Positions 1 through 6,986 of a stretch of DNA of 64,000 bases are shown here, one piece after another (positions within the stretch are counted from its first letter, which is position 1; every line of letters begins with the position of its first letter). The notes under the pieces were generated by a model. That model saw nothing but the letters and a program-made list of their open reading frames with translations, had not been told where the DNA came from and made no database searches. The position numbers and the translations under genes were made by a program. The stretch is taken from assembly GCA_020847985.1 (NCBI GenBank), contig JADLBC010000003.1:124001-188000 (forward strand), given 5' to 3'. Origin of the DNA: Dehalococcoidia bacterium (GTDB taxonomy: Bacteria; Chloroflexota; Dehalococcoidia; Tepidiformales; Tepidiformaceae).

Positions 1-1632
1 GTCGGCCACGCCCCTCGCCTCGATGAGCCCGCCACGCAGCTGCCGCGTGCGCGTGTGTTCGAAGCCCTCGGCCCGCTGCTCGCCGACCCGGCGCTGACAA
101 AGACCACCTATGGCACGAAGTACCTGGAGCACCTCCTCGAACGTGCGGGCATGACGCTCGCCGGCGCGACGTTCGATGTCGCGATCGCCGCCTTCCTCCT
201 CGGCGAAACCTCATCCCTGCTCAATGCCCTCTGCAACGAACGGCTCGGCATCGAAATGGTGGGCCTTGCGTCACTCACCGGGACGGGCCGCAACACCGTG
301 TCGCTCGCCCAGGTCGAAATCGCCCGCGTCGCCGAATACGGCTGCCAGCAGGCCGAGATGCTGCTCCGCGTTCGCCCCCAGCTCGAGGAGCAGCTGCACG
401 AACGCGGACAATGGGCCCTCTTCGCCGAGATGGAACTCCCGCTCGTCGATGTCCTCTATCGCATGGAGCGCCACGGCGTCGCGCTCGATATCGCCGTCCT
501 GCGCGATATCGCCCACTCCATGACGGGCGACATCGCCCGCGCCGAACGCGAGATCTACGATCTCGTCGGCCACGAATTCAACATCGGCAGCCCCCAGCAG
601 CTCAGCGACGTGCTCTTCCGCGAACTCGGCCTCCCCAAGAGCCGCAAGACCACCCAGGGCTACAGCACCGACCAGCGCGCCCTCGAAGGCCTGCGCGCCG
701 TGAGCCCCATCATCGACCTCATCTTCGAATACCGCGGGCTCACCAAGCTGAAGTCCACCTATTGCGACGCCCTCCCCGGCACCGTCGCCGAAGACGGCCG
801 CATCCACACCGACTTCCAGCAGACCGTCGCCGCCACGGGCCGCCTGAGCAGCAACAACCCGAACCTCCAGAACATCCCCGTGCGCGAGGACCGCGGCCGC
901 GAAATTCGCCGCGCCTTCGTCGCTGCCCGCTTCGATGACCCCTGGTTCGTCGCCGCCGACTACTCCCAGATCGAACTGCGCGTGCTCGCCCACGTCACCC
1001 GCGACCAGGGCCTCATCGATGCCTTCCTCGCCGACCAGGACATCCACCGCGCGACCGCCGCGAAGGTGTACGCCGTCGAACCCGGCGAAGTCACCCGCCA
1101 GATGCGCGATACCGCGAAGATGGTGAACTTCGGCATCGCCTACGGCATGGGCGAATTCGGCCTCGCCAGCCGCACCGGCATGTCCCGCGACGAGGCCGAG
1201 GCGTTCATCAAGTCCTACTTCGCCAACTTCCCCGGCATCGCCGAATGGCAGCAGCGCACCCTCGCCTTCACCCGCGAAAAGGGGTACGCCGAGACCGTTT
1301 TCGGGCGCCGCCGCTACCTCCCCGCCATCCACAGCTCCAACTTCCAGGTCCGCTCCGCCGCCGAACGCGAAGGCATCAACATGCCGATCCAGGGCACTGC
1401 CGCCGACATCATCAAGGTCGCGATGATCGATGTGGACGCCGAGGTGCGCGAGCGCCAGCTGCGCAGCCGCATGATCCTCCAGGTCCACGACGAGCTCATT
1501 TTCGAATGCCCCGCCGATGAAGTGGACGCCATCCGCGAACTCGCCGTCCGCCGCATGCGCTCCGCCCTGGAGATGAATGTGCCCCTCAAGGTCGACCTCA
1601 AGCAGGGCCGGAACTGGGGCGAGATGGAGTGA
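1..1632 (+). CDS. polA: DNA polymerase I, C-terminal part (5' end outside window)
   Basis: This frame is open from base 1, so the gene begins before the window; only the exonuclease-like and polymerase domains are present and the 5'-nuclease domain is missing. Numbering codons from base 1, polymerase motif A (DYSQIELRV) begins at Asp320, motif B follows as RDTAKMVNFGIAYG near codons 369-382, and motif C is QVHDE near codons 494-498. In the 3'-5' exonuclease region an ExoII-type Asp is kept (TFDVAI, Asp59), but the ExoIII position four residues after Tyr113 is Gln117, where E. coli PolA has Asp501. Proofreading is therefore probably lost, as in several thermophile polymerases. The GTG at 55 is internal to conserved sequence and is not the true start. 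It would act in repair and Okazaki-fragment processing. Confidence 0.95.
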   Translation, partial: VGHAPRLDEPATQLPRARVFEALGPLLADPALTKTTYGTKYLEHLLERAGMTLAGATFDVAIAAFLLGETSSLLNALCNERLGIEMVGLASLTGTGRNTVSLAQVEIARVAEYGCQQAEMLLRVRPQLEEQLHERGQWALFAEMELPLVDVLYRMERHGVALDIAVLRDIAHSMTGDIARAEREIYDLVGHEFNIGSPQQLSDVLFRELGLPKSRKTTQGYSTDQRALEGLRAVSPIIDLIFEYRGLTKLKSTYCDALPGTVAEDGRIHTDFQQTVAATGRLSSNNPNLQNIPVREDRGREIRRAFVAARFDDPWFVAADYSQIELRVLAHVTRDQGLIDAFLADQDIHRATAAKVYAVEPGEVTRQMRDTAKMVNFGIAYGMGEFGLASRTGMSRDEAEAFIKSYFANFPGIAEWQQRTLAFTREKGYAETVFGRRRYLPAIHSSNFQVRSAAEREGINMPIQGTAADIIKVAMIDVDAEVRERQLRSRMILQVHDELIFECPADEVDAIRELAVRRMRSALEMNVPLKVDLKQGRNWGEME

Positions 1633-1639
1633 CGCGCCC

Positions 1640-1659
1640 GGGCGGCGGTAAAGCCGCCC
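1640..1659 (+). terminator. GC-rich hairpin after polA
   Basis: A perfect 7-bp stem GGGCGGC/GCCGCCC with loop GGTAAA lies 8 nt after the polA stop. No U-tract follows, so it is a weak or Rho-assisted terminator candidate. Confidence 0.45.
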
Positions 1660-1663
1660 TGAC

Positions 1664-1697
1664 TTGAAATGCGACACCATTGTCGTGTAATTTCAAG
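1664..1697 (+). promoter_or_regulatory. Promoter with overlapping inverted repeat upstream of the Mn riboswitch
   Basis: TTGAAA (1664-1669) and TGTAAT (1686-1691) are spaced by 16 nt and would place transcription start near 1698, exactly where the aptamer begins. The same bases form an interrupted inverted repeat: TTGAAAT (1664-1670) pairs with ATTTCAA (1690-1696), and CGACA pairs with TGTCG inside it. This could be an operator for a metal-responsive repressor, or a hairpin on the polA transcript. No regulator can be named. Confidence 0.5.
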
Positions 1698-1835
1698 GAG
1701 AACCACGGGGGAGTAACCACCGCCCACCCCGGGCGGTGCCGGGCCGTCAGTACGCGCCTTCCAGCGCCGGCCCCGCAGGCGAAGCACCTTCGCCCGGTGA
1801 GACCCTGGCTCATCCATTTTGGATGCGGCCAGGTG
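1698..1835 (+). promoter_or_regulatory. yybP-ykoY (Mn2+) riboswitch with expression-platform hairpin
   Basis: The conserved pieces of the yybP-ykoY family occur in order: the loop GGGGGAGUA (1707-1715), a 7-bp hairpin (1718-1736), GUCAGUACG (1746-1754) and the loop GGUGAGACC (1796-1804). A P1 helix can form between GAACCA (1700-1705) and UGGCUC (1806-1811) with one mismatch. The 3' side of P1 is also part of a second strong hairpin, CCTGGC (1804-1809) with GCCAGG (1828-1833) and an inner CATCC/GGATG stem, so the two structures exclude each other. This family binds Mn2+ and usually switches expression on. A TerC-family gene, a classic target, lies downstream, which supports the call independently. 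Confidence 0.82.
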
Positions 1836-1871
1836 TTGTCCACACCGGGACCGCGGGAAGGTGCATCCCCA

Positions 1872-2222
1872 ATGCTGGACGAACTGCTCGACCTCTTCGA
1901 ACGCGACCGCAAGCCCGGTTCGACGCGCCCCGCCGGCGGCCTGCGCGGCCGCCTCAGCCGCCTCTTCGGCGGAGGCGGCGCATCGCACGATGACGACACC
2001 CGCCGCTACGCCGAGACCCGCCGCTACCGCGACGACGATGACGATGACGACGACCGCCGCTACGCCGAGACCCGCCGCTACCGCGACGACGATGACGATG
2101 ACGACCGCCGCTACGCCGAGACCCGCCGCTACCGCGACGACGATGACGATGACGACCGGCGCGCTGCCCATGCCGGCGGCCGCAAGCGCGATCGCGACTT
2201 CTTCGAATTCGGTGACGACTGA
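1872..2222 (+). CDS. Small Asp-repeat protein in the Mn riboswitch unit
   Basis: A 116-residue protein starting at ATG 1872 after the ribosome site GGGAAGG; the longer in-frame extension would run through the riboswitch and is not credible. The N-terminus (MLDELLDLFERDRKPG) looks amphipathic and is followed by a basic Gly-rich stretch. The rest is three near-identical tandem units, each RRYAETRRYR followed by seven or eight consecutive Asp, then an Arg/Lys- and acid-rich tail. The DNA repeat unit is 51-54 bp. No catalytic domain or signal peptide is seen. It lies between a Mn2+ riboswitch and a TerC gene, so metal buffering by the Asp runs is a reasonable guess, not a demonstrated function. 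It may be a disordered polyampholyte. Confidence 0.75.
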   Translation: MLDELLDLFERDRKPGSTRPAGGLRGRLSRLFGGGGASHDDDTRRYAETRRYRDDDDDDDDRRYAETRRYRDDDDDDDRRYAETRRYRDDDDDDDRRAAHAGGRKRDRDFFEFGDD

Positions 2223-2256
2223 CGCCCTTCGCCCTGCCTGACCCGCTCCATTCCCT

Positions 2257-2285
2257 GGCGGGCGCCGCTCACCACGGCGCCCGCC
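2257..2285 (+). terminator. Strong hairpin between the Asp-repeat gene and terC
   Basis: A perfect 11-bp stem GGCGGGCGCCG/CGGCGCCCGCC with loop CTCACCA sits in the 92-nt gap. No U-tract follows, so it may reduce rather than end transcription into the TerC gene, or protect the upstream mRNA end. Confidence 0.45.
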
Positions 2286-2314
2286 TCCCCTGACTTGCGA
2301 AGGTACCCGTCACC

Positions 2315-3271
2315 ATGTTCCTCGAACTCCTCCCCTGGGCCCTCTTCCTCGGGTTCGTTGGCGCCATGCTCGCCCTCGACCTCGGCGTCTTCCACCGCGA
2401 TGCCCACGAAGTCCACCGCCGCGAAGCGCTCACCTGGAGCGCCGTCTGGATTGGCCTGGCCGTGCTCTTCAACATCGGCGTTTACGTCACCATGGGCGGC
2501 GACCGCGGCCTCGAATGGACCACCGGCTACCTGATCGAGAAGTCGCTCAGCGTCGATAACGTGTTCGTCTTCCTGCTCATCTTCGCCACCTTCTCCGTGC
2601 CGAAGGCGTACCAGCATCGCGTGCTCTTCTGGGGCATCGTCGGCGCGCTGGTTATGCGCGCAGTGCTCATCGCCGTGGCCGGCGTTCTGCTCACCACCCT
2701 GCACGTCGTCATCTATCTCTTCGGCGCGTTCCTCATCTTCACCGGCATCAAGTTCCTGCGAGACCAGGAGCACGCCCCCGACATCGACAAGAACAAGCTC
2801 GTGCGCTTTGCCCGCCGTTTCCGGCCCGTGACCGAATCGTACGAAGGGCAGCGATTCTTCACCCGCCGCAACGGCATCCTCTACATGACGCCGCTCTTCC
2901 TCGTGCTCCTGCTCATCGAAAGCACCGACCTCGTCTTCGCGGTCGATTCCATCCCCGCGATCTACGCCGTCACGGATGACCCGTTCATCGTCTTCACCTC
3001 GAACATCTTCGCCATCCTCGGGTTGCGAGCCCTGTACTTCGTGCTCGCGGGCTACCTGGCGGGCCTGGCTTACCTGAAGCCCGCGCTCGCCGCCATCCTC
3101 GTCTTCGTCGGCACGAAGATGCTCGTCATCGACCTCTACAAAGTTCCCGCACTCGCGAGCCTGGGCGTGATCATCACCATCCTCGCCGTCGCCATCGCCG
3201 CCTCCGTCGTCAAGGCGCGGCGCACCGTCCCCGGCATCGCCACGGTCCAGGCCCCGCAGCCGGTGGAGTAA
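2315..3271 (+). CDS. alx: TerC/Alx-family integral membrane metal exporter
   Basis: A 318-residue polytopic membrane protein, close to the usual length of Alx/TerC proteins. Family signatures are LDLGVF (residues 21-26), EKSLSVDNVFVF (75-86) and IESTDLVFAVDSIPAI (201-216); the acidic residues inside these membrane segments are the conserved ones of PF03741. Members under yybP-ykoY control (E. coli Alx, Bacillus MeeF/MeeY) are linked to Mn2+ export or metalation of secreted enzymes. Here the riboswitch is 480 bp upstream with the Asp-repeat gene between. A long hydrophilic loop (about residues 147-185) resembles other Alx proteins. Manganese export is inferred from family and context. Confidence 0.88.
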   Translation: MFLELLPWALFLGFVGAMLALDLGVFHRDAHEVHRREALTWSAVWIGLAVLFNIGVYVTMGGDRGLEWTTGYLIEKSLSVDNVFVFLLIFATFSVPKAYQHRVLFWGIVGALVMRAVLIAVAGVLLTTLHVVIYLFGAFLIFTGIKFLRDQEHAPDIDKNKLVRFARRFRPVTESYEGQRFFTRRNGILYMTPLFLVLLLIESTDLVFAVDSIPAIYAVTDDPFIVFTSNIFAILGLRALYFVLAGYLAGLAYLKPALAAILVFVGTKMLVIDLYKVPALASLGVIITILAVAIAASVVKARRTVPGIATVQAPQPVE

Positions 3272-3273
3272 GA

Positions 3274-3600
3274 GAAGAGGCGCGAGGCGCGAGGCTCGAG
3301 GTTCGAGGCGGGGGCAACCCCACGCGAACCTGGTCGCGCCCGGGCCAATCCCCTGGCAACTAGGAACTGGCAGCCGGCAACTCACACTCCTCCCCCGTGA
3401 TCGACGCGGCCCGCGCCGTGGCACCCCGCCCGCCCTCAGACCACGGCGCGGGCAGCACTGGAGAAGAGAAAAGAGAAAAGAGGAAGGAGAAAAGGGGCGC
3501 GGGGCTCGAGGTTCGAGGTTCGAGGCCCGCGCCGGGGCCGATCCCCTGGCAACTGGCAACTGGGAACTGGGAACTCCTCAGCACTCAGCACTCGCAAAAT
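3274..3600. repeat. Composite intergenic repeat region, two successive copies
   Basis: The 429-nt spacer after terC holds no convincing gene. It carries two copies of the modular repeat seen elsewhere in the window. Copy A (about 3274-3390) has a purine-rich start, heptamers of the CGAGGTT type, GGGGCAACCCCAC, and degraded GGGAACT-type heptamers. Copy B (about 3460-3597) has an AAGAGAAAAG purine tract, two CGAGGTT units, four GGCAACT/GGGAACT units and two CAGCACT units. Between them a 13-bp perfect stem, 3409-3421 with 3441-3453, encloses a 19-nt loop. Confidence 0.8.
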
Positions 3601-3700
3601 AGCCGTGGTGAAAAGAACGAAGTTGTACGGCCTATTGTCGGGGAAAACCCGGGCCAATCGACCGTCGGCGTGCTCCCGCCCGCATCCGACACTGTCTGAC

Positions 3701-4144
3701 ATGCGCGACGACCCGTCTCCTTTGTTTGGCGCCGCCAGCGTGCCCGCCCCCGACGGCGCCGGCAGCCGCGCGACCCTCGGCGGGCGCCACCTCGCGCCGG
3801 TGCACCTCCTCGTCGCGGATGACGGCCTGCGCAAGGCCCTGGAATCGCTCGTGAACGCCGCCGGCGATTTCGAACTCGGCAGCCGCAGCGATTGGCCCGA
3901 GCGCGGTGAACTCATCATCGCCACCACCGGCGACCTTCCCGCCGATCGCGCCCGCGTCTTCGTCAACGGCGGGGTCCACGTCGTCGTGCTCGCCGCCGTG
4001 CCGCGCGTGCGCGAACGAGCCCGCTACGAGGCTGCCGGCGTCGCCGCCTACCTCCCCATGAACGCCGATGGCCACCGCCTCATCGATGAGCTGCGCGCCA
4101 TCCCGCTGCATACCGCCCAGGAAGCGCGCACCAGCACCTGCTGA
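3701..4144 (+). CDS. Hypothetical protein with a receiver-like fold
   Basis: A 147-residue protein if it starts at ATG 3701; the frame opens earlier, but that part covers an AT-richer leader with a CGGG/CCCG hairpin. The core reads like a CheY-type alternating beta/alpha domain (HLLVADDGLRKALESLV near residues 37-53, then ELIIATTGD and VHVVVLAAVP). The acidic pair of the first strand is partly kept, but no phospho-acceptor Asp is evident in the third strand, so it would be a pseudo-receiver. It overlaps nothing and precedes the DprE1-like gene by 46 nt. The assignment is structural pattern only. Confidence 0.5.
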   Translation: MRDDPSPLFGAASVPAPDGAGSRATLGGRHLAPVHLLVADDGLRKALESLVNAAGDFELGSRSDWPERGELIIATTGDLPADRARVFVNGGVHVVVLAAVPRVRERARYEAAGVAAYLPMNADGHRLIDELRAIPLHTAQEARTSTC

Positions 4145-4190
4145 CCTTCCCGCTTGCCATTCCGCTCGCGCCGTCCAACGCTGTCCTTGC

Positions 4191-5519
4191 ATGACCCTCG
4201 AATTCCACGAGCGCGATGACTATCTCTCGTGGGGGCGCGTCGAACGCCGCCCGCAGGTGGTCGCGCGCCCGGCTTCGCGCCGCGACCTCGCACCCTTCGC
4301 GCATGGCGAACGCCGCCCGCGCCTCGCCGTGGGCCTTCTGCGCTCCTACGGCGATTCCTGCCTCGCCACCGGCGCCGCCCTCCTCGACCTCACCCGCCTC
4401 GATCACTTCATCGCCTTCGACGAGGCATCCGGCCTGCTCACCGCCGAGGCCGGGGTTTCGCTCGGCGAGATCATGCGCGCGTTCGTCCCCCGCGGCTGGT
4501 TCCCGCCGGTCACGCCCGGCACCCGCTTCGTCACCCTCGGCGGCGCCATCGCCAACGACGTCCACGGCAAGAACCACGAGGCCGCCGGCACCATCGGCCG
4601 CCACGTCGCGAGCCTCACCCTCCTCCGTTCCGATGCCGGCGAAGTCACCTGCTCCCCCACCGAGAACGCCGAGCTCTTCGCCGCGACGGTCGGCGGGCTC
4701 GGGCTCACGGGCATCATCACCACCGTCACCGTCCGCCTGCGCCGCATCCAGTCGGCCTTCGTCGATGCCGAGAAGCTTGCTTACGGCACGCTCGACGAAT
4801 TTTTCGCGCTCAACGCCGCCAGCGAAGGCGCCTTCGAACACCTCGTCGCCTGGTTCGATTGCACCGCCGGGTCGCGCAACCTCGGCCGCGGCATCTTCTC
4901 CCGCGCGAACTGGTCCCCCTTCGGCGCGCTCGAACCCCATCGCGAACGCGGCCTGCTGCGCGTGCCCGTCGAATTCCCCTCGTTCGCGATCAACCGGCTG
5001 AGCCTGCGCGCGATCAACGTCGCCTACCGTGGGCTCGAACTGCGCGGCCTCGGCAGCCACCGCCTGCATTACGGCCCCTTCTTCCATCCCCTCGATTCGA
5101 TCCAGGGCTGGAGCCGCGTCTATGGCCGCGCGGGCATGTACCAGTACCAGTGCGTGCTTCCCCCGGAATCGGCCGCCGACGCCACGCGTGCCCTCCTCGA
5201 TGCCATCTCCCGCTCCGGCGAAGGCTCCTTCCTCGCCGTGCTCAAGGCGTTCGGCGCGCTGCCTTCGCCCGGGCTGCTCTCCTTCCCCCGGCCCGGCATC
5301 ACCCTCGCCGTCGATTTTGCGAACCACGGCCCCCGCACGCTGGCCCTCTTCGAACGGCTCGACGCCATCGTCCGCGAAGCCGGCGGGCGGCTGTACCCCG
5401 CCAAGGATGGCCGCATCTCCCGCGAGATGTTCGCCGCCGGCTATCCCGAACTCGCGCGGTTCGCCCGTTCCGTCGATCCTGCCTGTACCTCCGATTTCTG
5501 GGAGCGAGTCCGCCCATGA
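4191..5519 (+). CDS. FAD-dependent oxidase, DprE1-like (decaprenylphosphoryl-ribose 2-oxidase type)
   Basis: A 442-residue FAD-binding PCMH-type oxidase starting at ATG 4191. LLRSYGDS (about residue 48) matches the FAD-anchoring loop of DprE1, and NDVHGKNHEAAGTIGRHV (about 123-140) closely matches its active-site segment. The C-terminal REAGGRLYPAKDGR also aligns with DprE1. In the segment PGITLAVDF, the position of Mycobacterium Cys387, the target of benzothiazinone inhibitors, is Ala. DprE1 oxidises the 2'-hydroxyl of polyprenyl-phospho-ribose. The next gene is a DprE2-like SDR 13 nt downstream, so the two-step epimerisation to the arabinose donor is the likely role. The polyprenyl chain and final product are not knowable here. 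Confidence 0.8.
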   Translation: MTLEFHERDDYLSWGRVERRPQVVARPASRRDLAPFAHGERRPRLAVGLLRSYGDSCLATGAALLDLTRLDHFIAFDEASGLLTAEAGVSLGEIMRAFVPRGWFPPVTPGTRFVTLGGAIANDVHGKNHEAAGTIGRHVASLTLLRSDAGEVTCSPTENAELFAATVGGLGLTGIITTVTVRLRRIQSAFVDAEKLAYGTLDEFFALNAASEGAFEHLVAWFDCTAGSRNLGRGIFSRANWSPFGALEPHRERGLLRVPVEFPSFAINRLSLRAINVAYRGLELRGLGSHRLHYGPFFHPLDSIQGWSRVYGRAGMYQYQCVLPPESAADATRALLDAISRSGEGSFLAVLKAFGALPSPGLLSFPRPGITLAVDFANHGPRTLALFERLDAIVREAGGRLYPAKDGRISREMFAAGYPELARFARSVDPACTSDFWERVRP

Positions 5520-5532
5520 TGGGAGTGGCCGA

Positions 5533-6285
5533 ATGACGAATCCCCGCCGCGTGCTCATCCTCGGCGCGCTCTCCGCGATCGCCACCGCCACCGCGCGCCT
5601 GCTCGCCGCCGAAGGCGCCCGCTTCGTCCTCGTCGCGCGCGACGCCGAGGCCCTCGAAACGCTCGCTGCCGACCTTCGCGCGCGCGGCGCCACCTCGGCC
5701 GCGACCGTCGCCGCCGACCTGGCAGTCGCCTCCCCGGAGGCGCTCCTGCCCGCGCTCCTCGAACCGCTCGGCGGCGCCATCGATGCCGCCTACCTGGCCT
5801 ATGGCGTCCTCGGCGACCTCGGCCTCGCCGAGCGCGACCTCACCGTCGCCGCCCAGGTCATCGATACGAACTACCGGTCGGCGGCGCTCTGGTGCCTCGC
5901 CGTGGCCGCTGTGCTCGAACGCCAGCGAGCAGGGTCGCTCGTCGTCATCGGCTCCGTCGCCGGGGACCGCGGCCGCAAGTCGAACTACCTCTACGGCTCG
6001 ACGAAGGCCGGGCTGGGCGTGCTCGTTCAGGGCCTCGCCCACCGCCTTGCGAAGGTCGGAGCGCGCGCCGTGCTCGTGAAGCCGGGCTTCGTCGATACCC
6101 CCATGACCGAGCACGTCGCCGGCCGCCGCGGCCCCCTCTGGGCCACCCCCGAGCAGGTCGCGCCCGCCCTCGTGAAGGCCGCGAGCGGCGGCGGCACGGT
6201 CGTCTACACGCCCTGGTTCTGGCGGCCGATCATGGCCATCATCCGCGCCGTGCCCGGGCCCATCTTCCACCGCACGAACCTGTAG
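5533..6285 (+). CDS. SDR, DprE2-like keto-ribose reductase
   Basis: A 250-residue short-chain dehydrogenase starting at ATG 5533. The N-terminal nucleotide site is VLILGALSAIATATAR, a variant of GxxxGxG that is typical of DprE2 rather than of classical SDRs. The catalytic residues appear as the Ser of VIGSVAGDRGRK and YGSTKAG (Tyr and Lys). The C-terminus has a hydrophobic stretch (PWFWRPIMAIIRAVP), which suggests membrane association, as expected for an enzyme using a lipid-linked sugar. Pairing with the upstream oxidase supports reduction of the 2'-keto intermediate to the arabinose form. No partner phosphoribosyl prenyltransferase lies in the window. Confidence 0.78.
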   Translation: MTNPRRVLILGALSAIATATARLLAAEGARFVLVARDAEALETLAADLRARGATSAATVAADLAVASPEALLPALLEPLGGAIDAAYLAYGVLGDLGLAERDLTVAAQVIDTNYRSAALWCLAVAAVLERQRAGSLVVIGSVAGDRGRKSNYLYGSTKAGLGVLVQGLAHRLAKVGARAVLVKPGFVDTPMTEHVAGRRGPLWATPEQVAPALVKAASGGGTVVYTPWFWRPIMAIIRAVPGPIFHRTNL

Positions 6286-6292
6286 CCCCCGG

Positions 6293-6298
6293 TACACT
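6293..6298 (+). promoter_or_regulatory. -10 box TACACT, leaderless start of nadD
   Basis: TACACT ends 7 nt before the nadD ATG, so transcription should begin at or next to the start codon. No clear ribosome site lies between. Confidence 0.6.
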
Positions 6299-6305
6299 GC
6301 CCGCG

Positions 6306-6923
6306 ATGGCCGGCCCCCTCGCCCTCCTTGGCGGCACCTTCGACCCACCCCACGTCGGGCACCTTTTCCTGGCCGAATGCGCCCGCGCGCAGTTCGCCGC
6401 CGGCCGCGTGGTGCTGCTGCCCGCGGGCGACCCCTACCGCAAGACGCGCGCGGACGCCCCCTTTCACCGCGAAGTCACCCTCGCCCGCCATCGCCTCGCC
6501 ATGACCGCGCTGGCCGCCGCCGGCAACCCCGCCCTCGCCGCCGATGGCCGCGAAGTCCATCGCAGCGGCCCCACCTACACCGTCGACACCCTCGAGGAGT
6601 TCCACGCCGCCGGCGAACGCGACCTCCTCCTCGTGCTCGGCAGCGATGCCCTGGCCGACCTCCCGAACTGGCGCGAACCCATCCGCATCGCCACCCTCGC
6701 CCGCATCGTCGTCGCCGAAAAAGACGGCGCCGAGGGCACGACCGCCGCCCTCGCGCGCGCCGCCGGGCTGCCCTACACCCCGGACGTGGTCGATATGCCC
6801 CGGCTGACGATCAGCAGCACGGTCATTCGCGCGCGCATCGCCGCCGGCAAGCCCGTGCGCTACCTGGTCGCGGATGCTGTGCTCGACTATATCGAAACCC
6901 ACGACCTCTACCGCGCGCACTGA
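6306..6923 (+). CDS. nadD: Nicotinate-nucleotide adenylyltransferase
   Basis: A 205-residue enzyme of NAD biosynthesis that joins nicotinate mononucleotide and ATP to form deamido-NAD. The nucleotidyltransferase signature GGTFDPPHVGH lies at residues 8-18, GSDALADLPNWREP near 116-129 is the typical NadD substrate segment, and the C-terminal SSTVIR motif near 174-179 completes the set. Length is normal for the family. It follows the DprE2-like gene by 20 nt but has its own leaderless -10, so it need not depend on upstream transcription. Confidence 0.93.
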   Translation: MAGPLALLGGTFDPPHVGHLFLAECARAQFAAGRVVLLPAGDPYRKTRADAPFHREVTLARHRLAMTALAAAGNPALAADGREVHRSGPTYTVDTLEEFHAAGERDLLLVLGSDALADLPNWREPIRIATLARIVVAEKDGAEGTTAALARAAGLPYTPDVVDMPRLTISSTVIRARIAAGKPVRYLVADAVLDYIETHDLYRAH

Positions 6924-6986
6924 TCCGCGGACGCCCGCCTGCGGTACACTCCCTCGCACACCAATCACGGCAACGGAGGCCAGCAC

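Noticed and set aside
271-1680. Long antisense open frame (about 469 codons) opposite polA
   Set aside because: High GC leaves long open frames opposite real genes; its composition is low-complexity and polA motifs on the other strand are unambiguous. The same applies to many other antisense frames, such as 4080-5780, 16799-18343, 44899-46683 and 51983-53998.
1680-1871. N-terminal extension of the Asp-repeat protein to TTG 1680
   Set aside because: It would read through the riboswitch, and ATG 1872 has its own ribosome site.
3290-3320. GGTTCGA strings as a possible tRNA T-arm
   Set aside because: GGTTCGA is part of the CGAGGTT heptamer array; no cloverleaf, anticodon arm or acceptor stem can be drawn around it.
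3605-3700. Upstream start (GTG 3605) for the receiver-like protein
   Set aside because: The region is AT-richer, contains a CGGG/CCCG hairpin and lacks codon bias; it looks like a leader or promoter.
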